This document shows positions 42,601 to 52,867 of a stretch of 64,000 nucleotides of DNA, in pieces; position 1 is the stretch's first letter; every line of letters begins with the position of its first letter. A program made the translations under genes and the position numbers. The notes beneath the pieces are model-generated. The model saw only the letters and a program-made list of their open reading frames with translations. It was not told the DNA's origin and ran no database searches. The stretch comes from Nannochloropsis salina CCMP1776 (lineage: Eukaryota; Sar; Eustigmatophyceae; Eustigmatales; Monodopsidaceae), in NCBI GenBank assembly GCA_004565275.1, contig SDOX01000145.1, forward strand, positions 480,215 to 544,214. The letters are read 5' to 3'.

Positions 42601-43823
42601 CCACCCACCCTCCCTCCCTCCCTCCCTCCCTCCCTCCCCCAGGAACTCACCGAGATGGTCCTGGCTGGACACGGAGACCCGCACTCCAAAAACGCCCACG
42701 GCCGTCACCCACCAGCAGCTCCTGAACCTCCTTCCCCCCCTCTGCCCCTCCAAGGTCTTCACTCGCCGGGAACTGATGTATGTGGAGGGAGAGGTGGACA
42801 CCACCTTCTACCTGTTGCAGAAAGGGGAAGTTTTGCTTCGTTTCACCTGCCCCACGGACGGGCGAAGCAGCATTCAGGTCGGCTTGGAGACGTTGAAGGG
42901 GGGGGAGGCCTTCGGGGAGATGGAGATGATGATGGAAACGGACGGGAGCGTCCTCCCCCGAGCCATGTCCTGCGAGTGCTTGAGCCCCCGCTGCGAGGTG
43001 ATTGCCATCGACGACCATCTCTTCTCCCTCCTCACGGATGTGTTCGAGAGCTCCCACGTCGCCTTAAGGCGGCAGGCGGAAAAGCGCGGGAAACGGGTCT
43101 TGGACAAATGGGCCGACAACCTGACCAAGGCCCAACGGAAGAAATTCCGACGGTACGAGCCTTTGTGGACCGCGGGCAAGAAAGAGGCACACCGGCTCTT
43201 CTTGGTCAAGGACGGCTTCTTGGAGGTGGAGAGTGTGGTGTCGCGGGCGGCTTCGGGGACCGGCGGGGCCTTCCTGAGGACATTCGGCCAGGGCCCTCCC
43301 CCGCCCTCCCCCCCGCCCTCCCCCCCGCCCTCCCCCACCGCCTCCTCCTTCCTCGGCTTGCAACCCGGGCAGCAGCACAAGGTGGTCAAGCGCTACGGAC
43401 CGGGGACCTACCTCTACACGAAAGGTAAATGCCCTCCCTCCCCCCCTCCTTCCCCCTCCTACCCCAGACCGTCTCCTCCATGTCCTTCCCCTTGAAATTC
43501 GAATTCAAATTCAATCCCGAGTCACCTCCCTTTCCCCCCTTTGTCGGTGCCCAGAGCTCTACGGAGGGTCGCCGGTCCTTCGCCAGGAACCGGACGTGAA
43601 GGAGGAGTGCAAGCGCGTGAAGACACTGACCGATACGCAGGTGGTGGAGGTCCCCTTTCGCGCCTTCGAGGACTTCTTGAGGGACCCTCGGCGGGAACGC
43701 TTGGTCCGCTTCTTGATGGAGGCCCAGGAGGCGGGTGGGAAGGTGGTGGTGATGCAGGGGGGGGGGGAGGGAGGGAGGGAGGGGCAGGAAGAGGGGCCGG
43801 GGGAGGGATGGGCGCCACATTGA
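39638..43823 (+). CDS. CaM-kinase-like protein kinase with EF-hand-like and cyclic-nucleotide-binding regions
   Basis: Exons read: 39638-40781, 41022-41203, 41621-41700, from 41836 (donor unresolved), 42257-42384, 42643-43424 and 43555-43823. The kinase domain has the Gly loop GAGGFGVVCVG, VAIK, HCDLKPENLL, DFGSAF and APEVISG, ending HDPWIAGG. The catalytic loop is HCD, so it is a non-RD kinase. Next comes an EF-hand-like helix-loop-helix (VRVLDPENKGFVTEQDLARV), then ELTEMVLA and, one base out of frame, a second possible loop (VTHQQLLNLL). Two cyclic-nucleotide-binding-like folds follow (LMYVEGEVDTTFYLLQKGEV with GGEAFGEMEMM; then WTAGKKEAHRLFLVKDGFLE with YGPGTYLY). The order kinase, EF-hand, CNB suggests dual Ca and cyclic-nucleotide input. 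The region between exon 4 and 42257 and the N-terminal start remain uncertain; a poly-Ser microsatellite lies in the leader. Confidence 0.75.
40018..40073 (+). repeat. TCC microsatellite in the kinase leader
   Basis: About 18 CTC/TCC units, read as poly-Ser in the kinase frame just upstream of a CCTTCTCCAG that could instead be a splice acceptor. Confidence 0.9.
41210..41270 (+). repeat. G-rich tandem duplication in a kinase intron
   Basis: The sequence gagggggaggaaggggttgg is repeated with a 28-bp period in the intron after 41203. It is unusual here because its sense strand is G-rich while other introns are C-rich. Confidence 0.8.
41572..41618 (+). repeat. CCCT tract before a kinase exon
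   Basis: Twelve or so CCCT units directly before the CAG acceptor of exon 3. Similar tracts precede the exons starting at 41022 and 42643. Confidence 0.9.
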
Positions 43824-44465
43824 GGGCACAGGGGGGAAGCTTGGCTAGGAGAGAGGGAAGGAAGGAGGGAAAGAGAAAGGAACCAAGGCGAAGCCTGTAG
43901 GGATAGCCGAGGCAAGCGGCGAATCGTATCGCGGAGGGTGGCTGCGCGGACGGGGAGGAGGTAGGGCGGGGGGAGGCAGGGGAGGGAAGACCCCCGCCCC
44001 CCGCAGGCTCCTGCGTGAGACCTCTTGTTGCGTAAAGGTGTTTCTCGTACCACCCGTGGCGGTGGATGGACGAGGACTGCGGGGGCAAGGGTCGGGAGGG
44101 AAGTCCGCAGCACAAGGGGAGGGGGGAGTCAGGAGGTTATTGGAGGGTATGGGGGCAAGAATGGGGAAGAAGTCGAGTCGGCGACGGACAAGACGAACAG
44201 CGGGGCGGCAAGGTGGGAAGGATACGCAGTGAGTGATGGGTGGAGGGATCAAGTGGTGGTCAGAGCCCTTGCGGAAGGGCGAGACTCCAGTAACAGGGCA
44301 CCACCCGGAAAAGGAAGAAAGAAGACAACAAGTACCACCTCGCGCCTGAGCCCCGGGGGGGGGCATGAAAGCAAAATGAGTCTCTTTGTCGCATGGCGGG
44401 GCCATCCCGACCTCAATGCACTGGAAAAACCTATTTTTTTTGGGGGGGGGGGGGTCCGGCGGCCG
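43824..44465. other. Convergent spacer
   Basis: 3'-to-3' spacer between the kinase and syntaxin genes. Contains a homopolymer of 11 G. No gene is seen. Confidence 0.6.
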
Positions 44466-46103
44466 TTAGAAATACCGGACAAAGACGACGATGAAGACGA
44501 GGAGGAGGGCGAAGACCTTGAAGATCACCGCCCGGTTCCCCTTGACGATCCGGAGGTAGTTCACCATCTCCACGTGGCCCTTCTGCACGTCCTCCAGGGC
44601 CGCCTCCATGTCGTCATCGATCCGCACCACCACCTCCCCCTGCGCCGCGACCAGCCCCGCCATCCGACTGAAGGTTTGCCCGAGCTCGACGATGGCTTTC
44701 TCCACGGCCCGCGCCTCCCGCAAACGAGAGGCGGTGTCCCGCTGTGGCTCCTGAGGCCGCAAGAGTTGCTGTTGCTGCTGCGCCTGGGGAAATCCGGGTC
44801 GGAGCGTCGTCCCCCGCCCCCCGCCTCCTCCCCCTGAGGGGTAGGGCGGGGCGTAACGCCGACGCAGACGGCCCTCTGAGGAAGCCTCTGCTCGTCCCCC
44901 AAACGCTCCTGGGTGGGAGGAGGCGGGTGGAGGGGCGTGGAAGGGCGGGTGCGATGAGGAGGGAGGGGGGGGAGGGAGAGGAGTAGTCGAGGAGGGAGGG
45001 AAGGGAGGGGGGGGAGGAGGGAAGGGGAGGGGAGCTGGGGGGGAGGAAAACGGCGGCGGTGGTGGAGGAAGAGAGGAAGAAGACGGCGGTGGAGGAGGAG
45101 GAGGGAGAGGGGGAGGAGGGGGAGGAGGAGGAGGAGGAGGAAGGGGAGGAGAGGCGTGGCCGTTCGTCCGGGTGGTGGGGCGGGGAAACCCCACGCGGTG
45201 GGGGGGGGAGGTAGAGGGCTGGGGGGTTTCGAGGGAGGGGGGGGGAGGGGGGGCGCGGAAGGAGGGGGGAATCGTAGGCCAAGCGGGGTCCGGGGGCGGA
45301 GTGCGTGAAGCGTTTGCGCCTGTCTGCTTGCTCTTGGAGGATGTGTTGACGCGTTTGGAGGGCGGCTTGGAAGGCGCGGGCGTGCTCGCCTGCCCGGGTC
45401 CGGAGGGTGTCTACGACGCAGGTGCAGTGCCGATGCCGTTGTTGGTCGTGGCTGAGGACAAGGGGGGAAGGGAGGGAGGAAGGGAGGGAGGAGGAGGGAG
45501 GGAGGGGAGGGGGTCAGCATCAGCAAGAGCGCTTCATTGCACCTGGCGCCCCGGCCCCTCCCTCACCAACCCCCCTTTTCATGCCCACGGTCCACGTTGT
45601 CTTTTCTTCCTCCATCCACGCCCGCTAACCGGTAATGCCTCCCGGCGTGGCGTAGCAGGCTCTCAATGTCTCCCTGCAGACCCGCCAGGTCCTTCTTGAA
45701 AACGGCCGTCACGTCCTCGATTTCCGCCGTCGGATCGTTGTGCATGCCTTTCCGCGTGACAAGACGCTGTAGACGTTGCACCAAACGCCAGGTGCCCGAA
45801 TATCCTTGAGCAATTCTTGCGGCCGCAAGGCCAAAATCGGAGGTGGAGGGGGGGGGGGCCGTGGACGTTGGGGAGGGAAAGGGCTCGAAGGGGTCGGATT
45901 CGTCCTCCTTTGAAAGACAGAGGGGTGCATGGAGAGGTTGAAAGAAATGGAAAGAATTAGCATCCGTCTTCAGGAGCGTGGCGCGCGCTCCTGCTATTTT
46001 TACGTTTCTTTTCCGTCCCTCTCCTTATGCTTACCTCGGGCGGTAGGTCCGTGATGCCAAAGAGCTTGAGCAGGCCTTGGAATTCGCGGCTCCGGTCCAT
46101 CAT
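44466..46103 (-). CDS. Syntaxin 5 / SED5-type Qa-SNARE, frame shifted in a Pro-rich linker
   Basis: Exons on the minus strand: 46103-46035, 45907-45630 and 45451-44466; total 1333 bases, one more than a multiple of three. Exon 1 (MMDRSREFQGLLKLFGITDL) and exon 2 (FGLAAARIAQGYSGTWRLVQ, DPTAEIEDVTAVFKKDL) give the SED5 N-terminal helices. Exon 3 continues with VVDTLRTRAGEHARAF and EQADRRKRF. The SNARE motif near the C-terminus contains the zero-layer Gln (GLVAAQGEVVVRIDDDME), followed by one membrane anchor (VIFKVFALLLVFIVVFVRYF) and TAA. SED5 drives ER-Golgi and intra-Golgi fusion. The frame changes between RLAYDSP and the Pro-rich linker, around G runs at 45200-45253, and is clean on either side. 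An additional ATG lies three bases inside the first. Confidence 0.85.
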
Positions 46104-46633
46104 TCACGTGTGTAGGGAAATATCTTTCCTGGCTCACCAGCGTCCAAAAGCTCGTACTTCGGAAGCTCTATGAAGTGCGTGGAAGTGATAAGAGGGGCAG
46201 GACCAGGAAGCCGGCGGACTGCCTCCTCAGGCCGAGAAGAGTGGAAATGGGCGTAAAATCAACAGGGCGAGCCAATCCGTGCCAGCGAAAATCGCAACCC
46301 TGTGCGTATAGATGCGTTTTCGTGAGAATGAGGGTGTGGTGGCGGTTTAATGGACATGCCTGCGTCTCCGGAATGGGTCTAGGGCGGACATGGGCATGAC
46401 GCCATCATGCTTCTGCGGACCCGCCGCACTCGACGTGCCCGATTTGTCCCACTTAATTGACGCAATCTGTGGAAAAGTTACGATGCGCGCCTACGTCTCA
46501 CTGTTGAAAAATATTTCGACGGGTATGAATACCTAAAGGAAGGCCGACGGTGTTTGGAAGAGGTGGTCTGGAGACTCGAGACGCCAAAAGCGACGTGCGG
46601 AGAGCTCGTTTTTACACTGTGAAGAGAAACTCC
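46104..46633. other. Divergent spacer, syntaxin / NAT9
   Basis: Probable promoter region for both genes. No gene is seen. Confidence 0.5.
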
Positions 46634-47920
46634 ATGAAAACGAACTGGGAAACTGCGCTGGTAAGTGATGTACATACGTAGAAATCTCATTCATGTCAGG
46701 AAACTGACATATGGCGGATTCGGAAAAAAAACGTGAGATGTTTATTATAAAGTTCTTGCTCGAGCGATCTCGAGATATGAGGCGTGCTGCGAAGGCTCAC
46801 GTTCCAGGCTTTCCTTGCACATTCATCGCCGCAGATAACAGAACATCTGGTCCTGGTCCCGTACCGAAGGAAGTACGTGCATCGGTATCACGAATGGATG
46901 AAAGACCCGTTTTTGCAGGAAGCCACGGCCTCGGAGCCTTTGACGCTGGAGGAGGAATACGCGATGCAAGCGTCCTGGAGGGACGACGAGAAAAGTGAGA
47001 GCCTGCTCAACATGTGAATATGGGGTTGTAATGATGCCAATCTCTTTCCCCGTTTTTCCGTCGAGGCGCTTTGCGTGGGCGCACCTTCCGCAGGGTCAAG
47101 TCTTCCTTCTCACTCCATCTCTTGTTCTTCCACGTCCTCTATATTGCCGTGCAACGGCCATCGCTCTTGCTCGTGGCACTTTCGTTCAACATCCATGAGC
47201 TCATCTCGCTTCTCTTACCTACCTTTCTCCATGCTCCCCCCATAGAGTGTACCTTCATCCTCCTTGACAAGACCCATCCTGCCGCCTCGCCTCCTCTCTT
47301 CGCTCCTTGCACCATGGTCGGCGACGTGAACCTCTTTTTCAATGATCCAGATGGTGATATGGGCGTGGCGGAAATCGAAATTATGATTGCTGAGCCCACA
47401 AGGAGAGGGAGGGGGCTTGGGATGGAGGGGGTGGAAGCGATGATGCAGTACGCGATAGAGGCACTGGGGGTCCGGCGCTTTTATTGCAAAATCTCCGACA
47501 GCAACGTGGCGAGCCTGCGCATGTTCGAAAGGTGGGCCCTAAAGGAAAGGGAAGGGGGCGCGTGGCTGCAGGCACCAGCATGTATTGTCTTTGGTGGCTT
47601 GAGACTCGAGCACAACTATCTTCGGCAAGCGCCTACGTGGGATGGACGCTCTGATCTCATCCTTTTGGCGCACTGAACTTACCTGTTCGAGCGTACTGAT
47701 TTGGTATTCATCTCCCTTCTCGTCGCTTTTTGCCTTCAGAATCGGGTATGTGCGGGTGGCGTACGTAGCAGCTTTCAAGGAGGTGGAGCTCGAGTTTCTG
47801 ATCAGGGAGGACCAGGACTGGCCGCAGAAAATCTGCATTGTGCGGGACAATCTCGGCAAGGGGGGAGGAGTGTCCATGGTACCGTATCGTGATGAGGAGG
47901 GAGGGAAGGAAGGTGACTAG
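46634..47920 (+). CDS. NAT9: N-acetyltransferase 9-like protein (GNAT fold)
   Basis: Exons 46634-46660, 46835-46994, 47246-47531 and 47740-47920; 217 aa, against about 207 in animals. The nine-codon first exon (MKTNWETAL) has a perfect GTAAGT donor and joins to ITEHLVLVPYRRKYV, giving the same spacing as animal NAT9 from Met to LVPY. NAT9 signatures follow: RYHEWMKDPFLQEATASEPL, EEYAMQASW, CTFILLD, MVGDVNLFFND, then the acetyl-CoA loop RRGRGLGMEGVEAMM and SNVASLRMFE. The last exon adds VRVAYVAAFKEVELEF. NAT9 acetyltransferases have been tied to tubulin or microtubule stability in animals; the substrate here is unknown. All exon phases were checked and close. Confidence 0.92.
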
Positions 47921-49240
47921 AGAAGGCCGGCACGGAGTGTCGTGGAGCTCACGCCATAATCCCATGTCATCGAACTGCTGCTGGGCCCAAGGTTCGCGTC
48001 GATACCCTACGGAGGGCTCCGTGCGACCTTCCTGCCTCGCAGCGCCCGTATCGGATCGTTCTGGGCCCTCGAAAGGCGCCCCTGGTCTGCTCGTGCACAC
48101 ACGGGGGGAAAGAGAAGATGCTTATCAGACAGAGAGCTCCGTTAGCGAGGATTTTGAGGATACAGAGATTCAGTCTACAAAATGAAACATCCGACCTGGC
48201 TCCGTGGCATCTCTCGCACGAGGGAATATCGTCTCCTGCGGCATGCTTGACACCACGGCCCAATCGTGCCTGGGAAGGAACGTGGTCATGCCAAGAGCAT
48301 GTTCGTGTGATACTGAATGTTTCGGAGTAGGGGCTTCTCAGCTCGCTGCATTGGAGGGATTTCTTTGGCATTTGCCTGGAACTTTTGTCTCCGAGGTGGC
48401 TGGCGGCCTTCGTGCACGGTAGACGGCTAGTTGTAGATTCCCTGATGTGTTCGCGATCTGGGAATGCAAGCTTGTTTTGAAACGTTGGCTCGATGAATAA
48501 TTGCTTTGTCGGAAGGAACGGCAGGGTCACTGCAGGACTGAATATTAATATCCCAGGACAGATGAAGAAAGAAATGTAAATCCCGATGGGTTGAGAGACT
48601 GAGGGGGACAGACTGGCGCGGAATATATATGGAGGTAGGAAAATGTACAGGAGATGAGGAAATGAAGCGGCACCACACCAACAAGCACTTCAGACGAGTG
48701 GGTTCAGATGAGAACACGTTGTTTTTTTTTCCCCCATGCTCCTTGTTTTGCACAGCAGGAAGAGTGGTTCATAAGGAAGTACGCTCTCAGAGTGAGAAGG
48801 CGCAATAATGGTGCCGGTTTTGTTGATAAAATTCGGTCATGTTAGCTGTCTTAGGGCTCCAAATATATCCTCAGCTCCTTTCTCATACATAAATAGCTTC
48901 CAATTTATCAATTGTTGGCCAAAGCAGAACATTTGCCGTCAAAGCAACAAGGAACGTACGGACTGGCATCTCTGCTGCGATCCCCCCCAGGACGACGTAC
49001 GTTTTTCAATTTAGCCGCATGGGATCAAAAACCACATGGTGCACTGTTCTTAGCCTGTTGCAAAGGAACAGACTGCGTGATTGCGTGTGGGCAGCGCAGA
49101 CGTATGGATTGGAATGGCACCGAATTTGATGAAAGTTTTGCGGTTCAGCGCTAACAAAGCTTTCATCTCGTTCCTGCTCGTCTTCGTCATTCCCACGAGC
49201 CCTCGCTGTGTTCCGGTTCGTAAACCCTGCCTGCTATTAG
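47921..49240. other. Spacer upstream of dolichol kinase
   Basis: No gene is clearly supported. A minus-strand open frame of 187 codons (47967-48530) has no domain. The missing first exon of the dolichol kinase probably lies somewhere here; one candidate ends at a TTT|GTAAGA donor (49283), but I could not match its phase to a good acceptor. Confidence 0.4.
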
Positions 49241-49375
49241 TTCTTAACTCGTCCACGAACGGCTTTTCCTCCTCGTACAATTTGTAAGACAGAACCTGAA
49301 GGTGCTTTAAAGAGCGCCAGCATACCCCCGGGCACCATACTTGCACATCGCGCATGCAAAGCATCTGCCCCCCAG

Positions 49376-51562
49376 GGCCCTCCCTCCTCGTTGCTTCCAC
49401 CTGTCAAGGACCGTATTATCAGCACTGAAGAGCACACACAGGAGGAGGAGGCCCTCTGCGCAGGGCCTCTCGTTGAAGCAGATGGGTCGGTAGCTTTGCC
49501 ATGTTCGACAATCAATGTATTGGCGGCGAAAGAGGACGACAGGAGTTACAGCAGTACCAGCACTTCGCATGAAAAGCATCAGGCTCCAGCACCGATCTTG
49601 CCCGCACCTCACCACCCCACCGACTCTCCAGCCGCAGCCTCACCATCAAGCCCCCCCACTGCATCCCTCAACCTCAACGCTCCCTCCTTTCCTCCCTCCG
49701 CCTTCCACGTCCCGGCTGCCCCCCCGGGCCTGGCCGAGCTCCTCGTCGTTTGTAGCATCCTCACCTGGCTCGCCCTCCTCCTCTGGCAAGAGTCCACGGC
49801 ATCGCATGGCCACGAAGCCTTCGCCCTCCTCCTCCTTGGCGCGTGCACCTACCCGAGCCTGGGGCCTTCCCATTTCCGCCCCGCCCTCGACTCGGGCATG
49901 ACTCTGGGCCTCACCGGGCTCCCCGCCCTCCTGGCCAGCTGCCATCTCCTCCTCCCCCTCGACCCCTTCCTCACTGCCCTCTTCCAAGCCAGCCTCCTTT
50001 GCGCCTTTGGCTTGGCGGTCCGGCACCTGTCTTGGCCCTCCTTTCTCCCTCCCCACGCCCGCCCCCTCCTCGTCCTCCTGCCCGCCCTCCTTCCCGCCTT
50101 CCTTCCCTGCCCCTCCCCCGCTTTCCTCACGCTCGTCTACGTCCTCCACGAGACCCTGTGGGCCATTATTGCTCCCCTCCCTCTCGTCAGGGCCTCCTTC
50201 ACCAAGGGGGAGGCCGCCATCCTCCTCCAGGCGTTGGCATTGGCCTACGCAGACATCCTCTCCCTCACTCTCGCCCGAGCAGAGACGGAGCTATTCCCCT
50301 ACCGTGTCACTGACGGCAGCAGCGGCAACGGCTGGCTGGAGAGGGTGGGAGTGGCCAGACTCTACGCCAGCGCCGAGGTGGAGGCTCGTCAACCCGTCTT
50401 CCTCGTCGTTGAGGCCGGCCTCTTAACGGTCGTAACGGCCGGCGCCGTTGTCGTGCCGTTGTTTTGCCCCGCATTGCTGACGCCGGCGGGCCCAGGGGGC
50501 GGGGGCTTGGAGGACACGGCCAGGACGGAGAAGGGGGGCGAGACGGCGAAGGACGGGAAGGAGGGGAGGGCCGCAGGGAGAAAGGGCTCGCTCAAGGGGT
50601 TGGAGGGCGGTGGGAAGCCCGTCGCAGGCACGGGCACCCCTCAAGGCAGTCAGGGCGTGGCCTCTGTTCCTGCCCTCCCTCCCTCCCCCCCCCTCTCCCT
50701 CTCCACCGCCCTTCCCACCCTCGCCTTCCTCTCCCTCTTCGCTGCCATCCTCCTCCTCCTCCTTTTCCCCTGGCTCACTTTCCTCCTCCCCTCCCACCCG
50801 CACCCCCTCCGCTGGCTTCTCACCTTCCTCCTCTCCAAGCCTACCTACCTCCCTCTCCTCGTCCTCTGGTCTCTTACCCTCCTCGCCTTCACCAGCGCCA
50901 TCGTCCCCGTCTCCCGTGCTTTCTCCCTCCCCCGAATCCTCACTCGCAAGGCCTTCCATGCCTTGGCCACCTCCCTCTTCGCCCTCCCCGCCCTCCGCCA
51001 GCCCCTCTTCCTCTCCCTCGCACACGCCCTCGCCCTTGCCCTCCTCCTCCTTCTTGAATACCTGCGCCTGGGTCGAGCCTCCCTCCTCCTTGGCCGGCCG
51101 GTCCACCGATACTACCAGCACTTCCTCGACGACCGCGATATGGGCCCCTTGGTTGTCACCCACCTCTACCTTCTTCTCGCCTGCGCCTTTCCGCTCTGGC
51201 TCTCCTTTCTCCTTCCCCCAAATCGCCCGCCCTCCCTGCCCTTGGCCGGTATCTTGGTGGTGGGGATGGGCGATGCCGCCGCTGCCACCGTGGGGACGCT
51301 GTGTGGCAAACACCGATGGCCTGGGACCCGCCGAACGCTGGAGGGTTCGGCGGCTTTCTTTATCGCTACCGGGCTGGGTGTCTTCACTCAGCTGGGACAG
51401 GAAGGAGGGAAGGAGGGAGGGGTGTGGGGATGGGGGGGGGCGGTGGTGTTGCTGACACTCTTGGAGGCATTCACCGCCCAGATCGATAACTTGGTCCTTC
51501 CTGTGTACGCAGTGGCTCTCTTCAATATCGCCTGGCGCGTCGCCACAGTATCAAGAAGGTAG
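49376..51562 (+). CDS. Dolichol kinase (SEC59/DOLK), 5' exon not resolved
   Basis: Dolichol kinase makes dolichyl phosphate from CTP at the ER, the carrier for N-glycans. The C-terminal half carries the family core: LTRKAFHALATSLF, LLLLEYLRLG, HRYYQHFLDDRDMGPLVVTH, then the CTP-binding part GMGDAAAATVGTLCGKHRWP followed by RRTLEGSAAFF. About a dozen membrane helices precede and follow. The frame is open from 49241 but contains no ATG before residue ~160 of the open frame. A GCCCCCCAG acceptor at 49375 gives the start used here, so the true N-terminus comes from an unseen upstream exon. A hydrophilic N-terminal region and a Gly/Lys/Glu insert in the middle are lineage additions. The stop is TAG. 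Confidence 0.87.
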   Translation, partial: GPPSSLLPPVKDRIISTEEHTQEEEALCAGPLVEADGSVALPCSTINVLAAKEDDRSYSSTSTSHEKHQAPAPILPAPHHPTDSPAAASPSSPPTASLNLNAPSFPPSAFHVPAAPPGLAELLVVCSILTWLALLLWQESTASHGHEAFALLLLGACTYPSLGPSHFRPALDSGMTLGLTGLPALLASCHLLLPLDPFLTALFQASLLCAFGLAVRHLSWPSFLPPHARPLLVLLPALLPAFLPCPSPAFLTLVYVLHETLWAIIAPLPLVRASFTKGEAAILLQALALAYADILSLTLARAETELFPYRVTDGSSGNGWLERVGVARLYASAEVEARQPVFLVVEAGLLTVVTAGAVVVPLFCPALLTPAGPGGGGLEDTARTEKGGETAKDGKEGRAAGRKGSLKGLEGGGKPVAGTGTPQGSQGVASVPALPPSPPLSLSTALPTLAFLSLFAAILLLLLFPWLTFLLPSHPHPLRWLLTFLLSKPTYLPLLVLWSLTLLAFTSAIVPVSRAFSLPRILTRKAFHALATSLFALPALRQPLFLSLAHALALALLLLLEYLRLGRASLLLGRPVHRYYQHFLDDRDMGPLVVTHLYLLLACAFPLWLSFLLPPNRPPSLPLAGILVVGMGDAAAATVGTLCGKHRWPGTRRTLEGSAAFFIATGLGVFTQLGQEGGKEGGVWGWGGAVVLLTLLEAFTAQIDNLVLPVYAVALFNIAWRVATVSRR

Positions 51563-52867
51563 GGTCAAAGTTAGAGGAATGGAGCGGGGACAGCATAATG
51601 GTGGAGGTCAGCGGTACAGAAGCGAGAAGAAGAGAAGGTTGATACTGAGGAGAGGAGCAAAGGGTGGTATCCGGTGCTGTACATGTCAAAGTACCCATAG
51701 CTTGAGAAATTTGCCGTACAAGTGGCGCATCAGAACCCAAAAGTAACTAATGTACCGATTTCTCGAGAGTTGCTTGTAGCACTAAAGCCTTCTGCGCACA
51801 TGATCTACTCTCCATGATAACAAGAAACCATGGAGGACTCGATGGCACGAAAGCATGGCCGTGAGAGGCAGACTCAAAGCACTTTTTCATAAAATGGCGG
51901 AGATTTTTTTTATTTCCTTCGCAAAAGGACCTCGTCGAAAAGGGATAGCTTTTTTTTAAAAAAATGATGTAAAAATTCTTTATGCGTTTTGCAGAATATT
52001 CGACAATCTGGTTCAGTGAGCAAGCAAGCGCTGAAAGAAGAGTTACATAAACTTAGAAGCCTTGTTTTACATACATTCGTTCATCTTTCATAATGAATGC
52101 GTCCTATCGCAAGGGATCGGCTAGAAAGTATCCTCAAATGTATCCTCAAATTTCTGCTGCATCGGTCAATATTGACGCGCCTGGCGTGTTTTTGGCACTT
52201 TTTCTACTCGCAGCTCCGGCCCACGTCGAACCATGATTCGGGCCCTCTTGCCGGAAATATGAACCTCCGAAACTCCGGGAGGTTTGCAAAATTGCAAAAT
52301 TGAGGGAGGGAACGGACAATCTTTAAATTAAATGGCTACGTGTGCATCGGAAAGCTAGAATTTTGAATGTAGGGTACACATAATGTTTAAAGCGAATTGC
52401 ACCGAGAAATCATGCTTGGCGTTTGAAAGCCGAATAGAAACTGCATCTCCATCAGGAGGACGTCTGCTCGTGATATGAACATTGAACGCTCTGCAAAGGC
52501 AATCATTTCTTCGTCGTTGTTCAGGAAGGTCGATGACTGAAATTCACAAGATTCTTTACTAAACAAAATATTAAGTCCTGAAGAAAAAAATCAGCAAAGG
52601 TACAAAACATCTGCTTTTTCCTTGACATACTACTCCTGAATTTGGGAGGGCGAGGAACAAGGTTGCGCGTCTCCACCAATGAGGCCAACCTTTGAATCCG
52701 TCCAGGCCCACCATAATGAATCGCTTCCTCACACAAAGACTCGCTCTTCTTATGTACAATTTCTTTCGCTGCTGCCAGCCAAATCGTTTAGATCCTTCAC
52801 AAACGCAACCTCTTCTTCTCTTTCCCTTCCCAGCATCAAGCCGGCAACATTTTCAAACTCTTTTTCC
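51563..52867. other. Convergent AT-rich spacer
   Basis: Noticeably AT-richer than the genes, with T-runs. I found no gene or RNA. The plus-strand frame at 52679-53176 is the shadow of the DUF1275 last exon. Confidence 0.6.

Noticed and set aside
49081-49287. First exon of dolichol kinase with donor at 49284
   Set aside because: The peptide looks plausible, but only a 37-base intron would restore phase, which is too short to trust.
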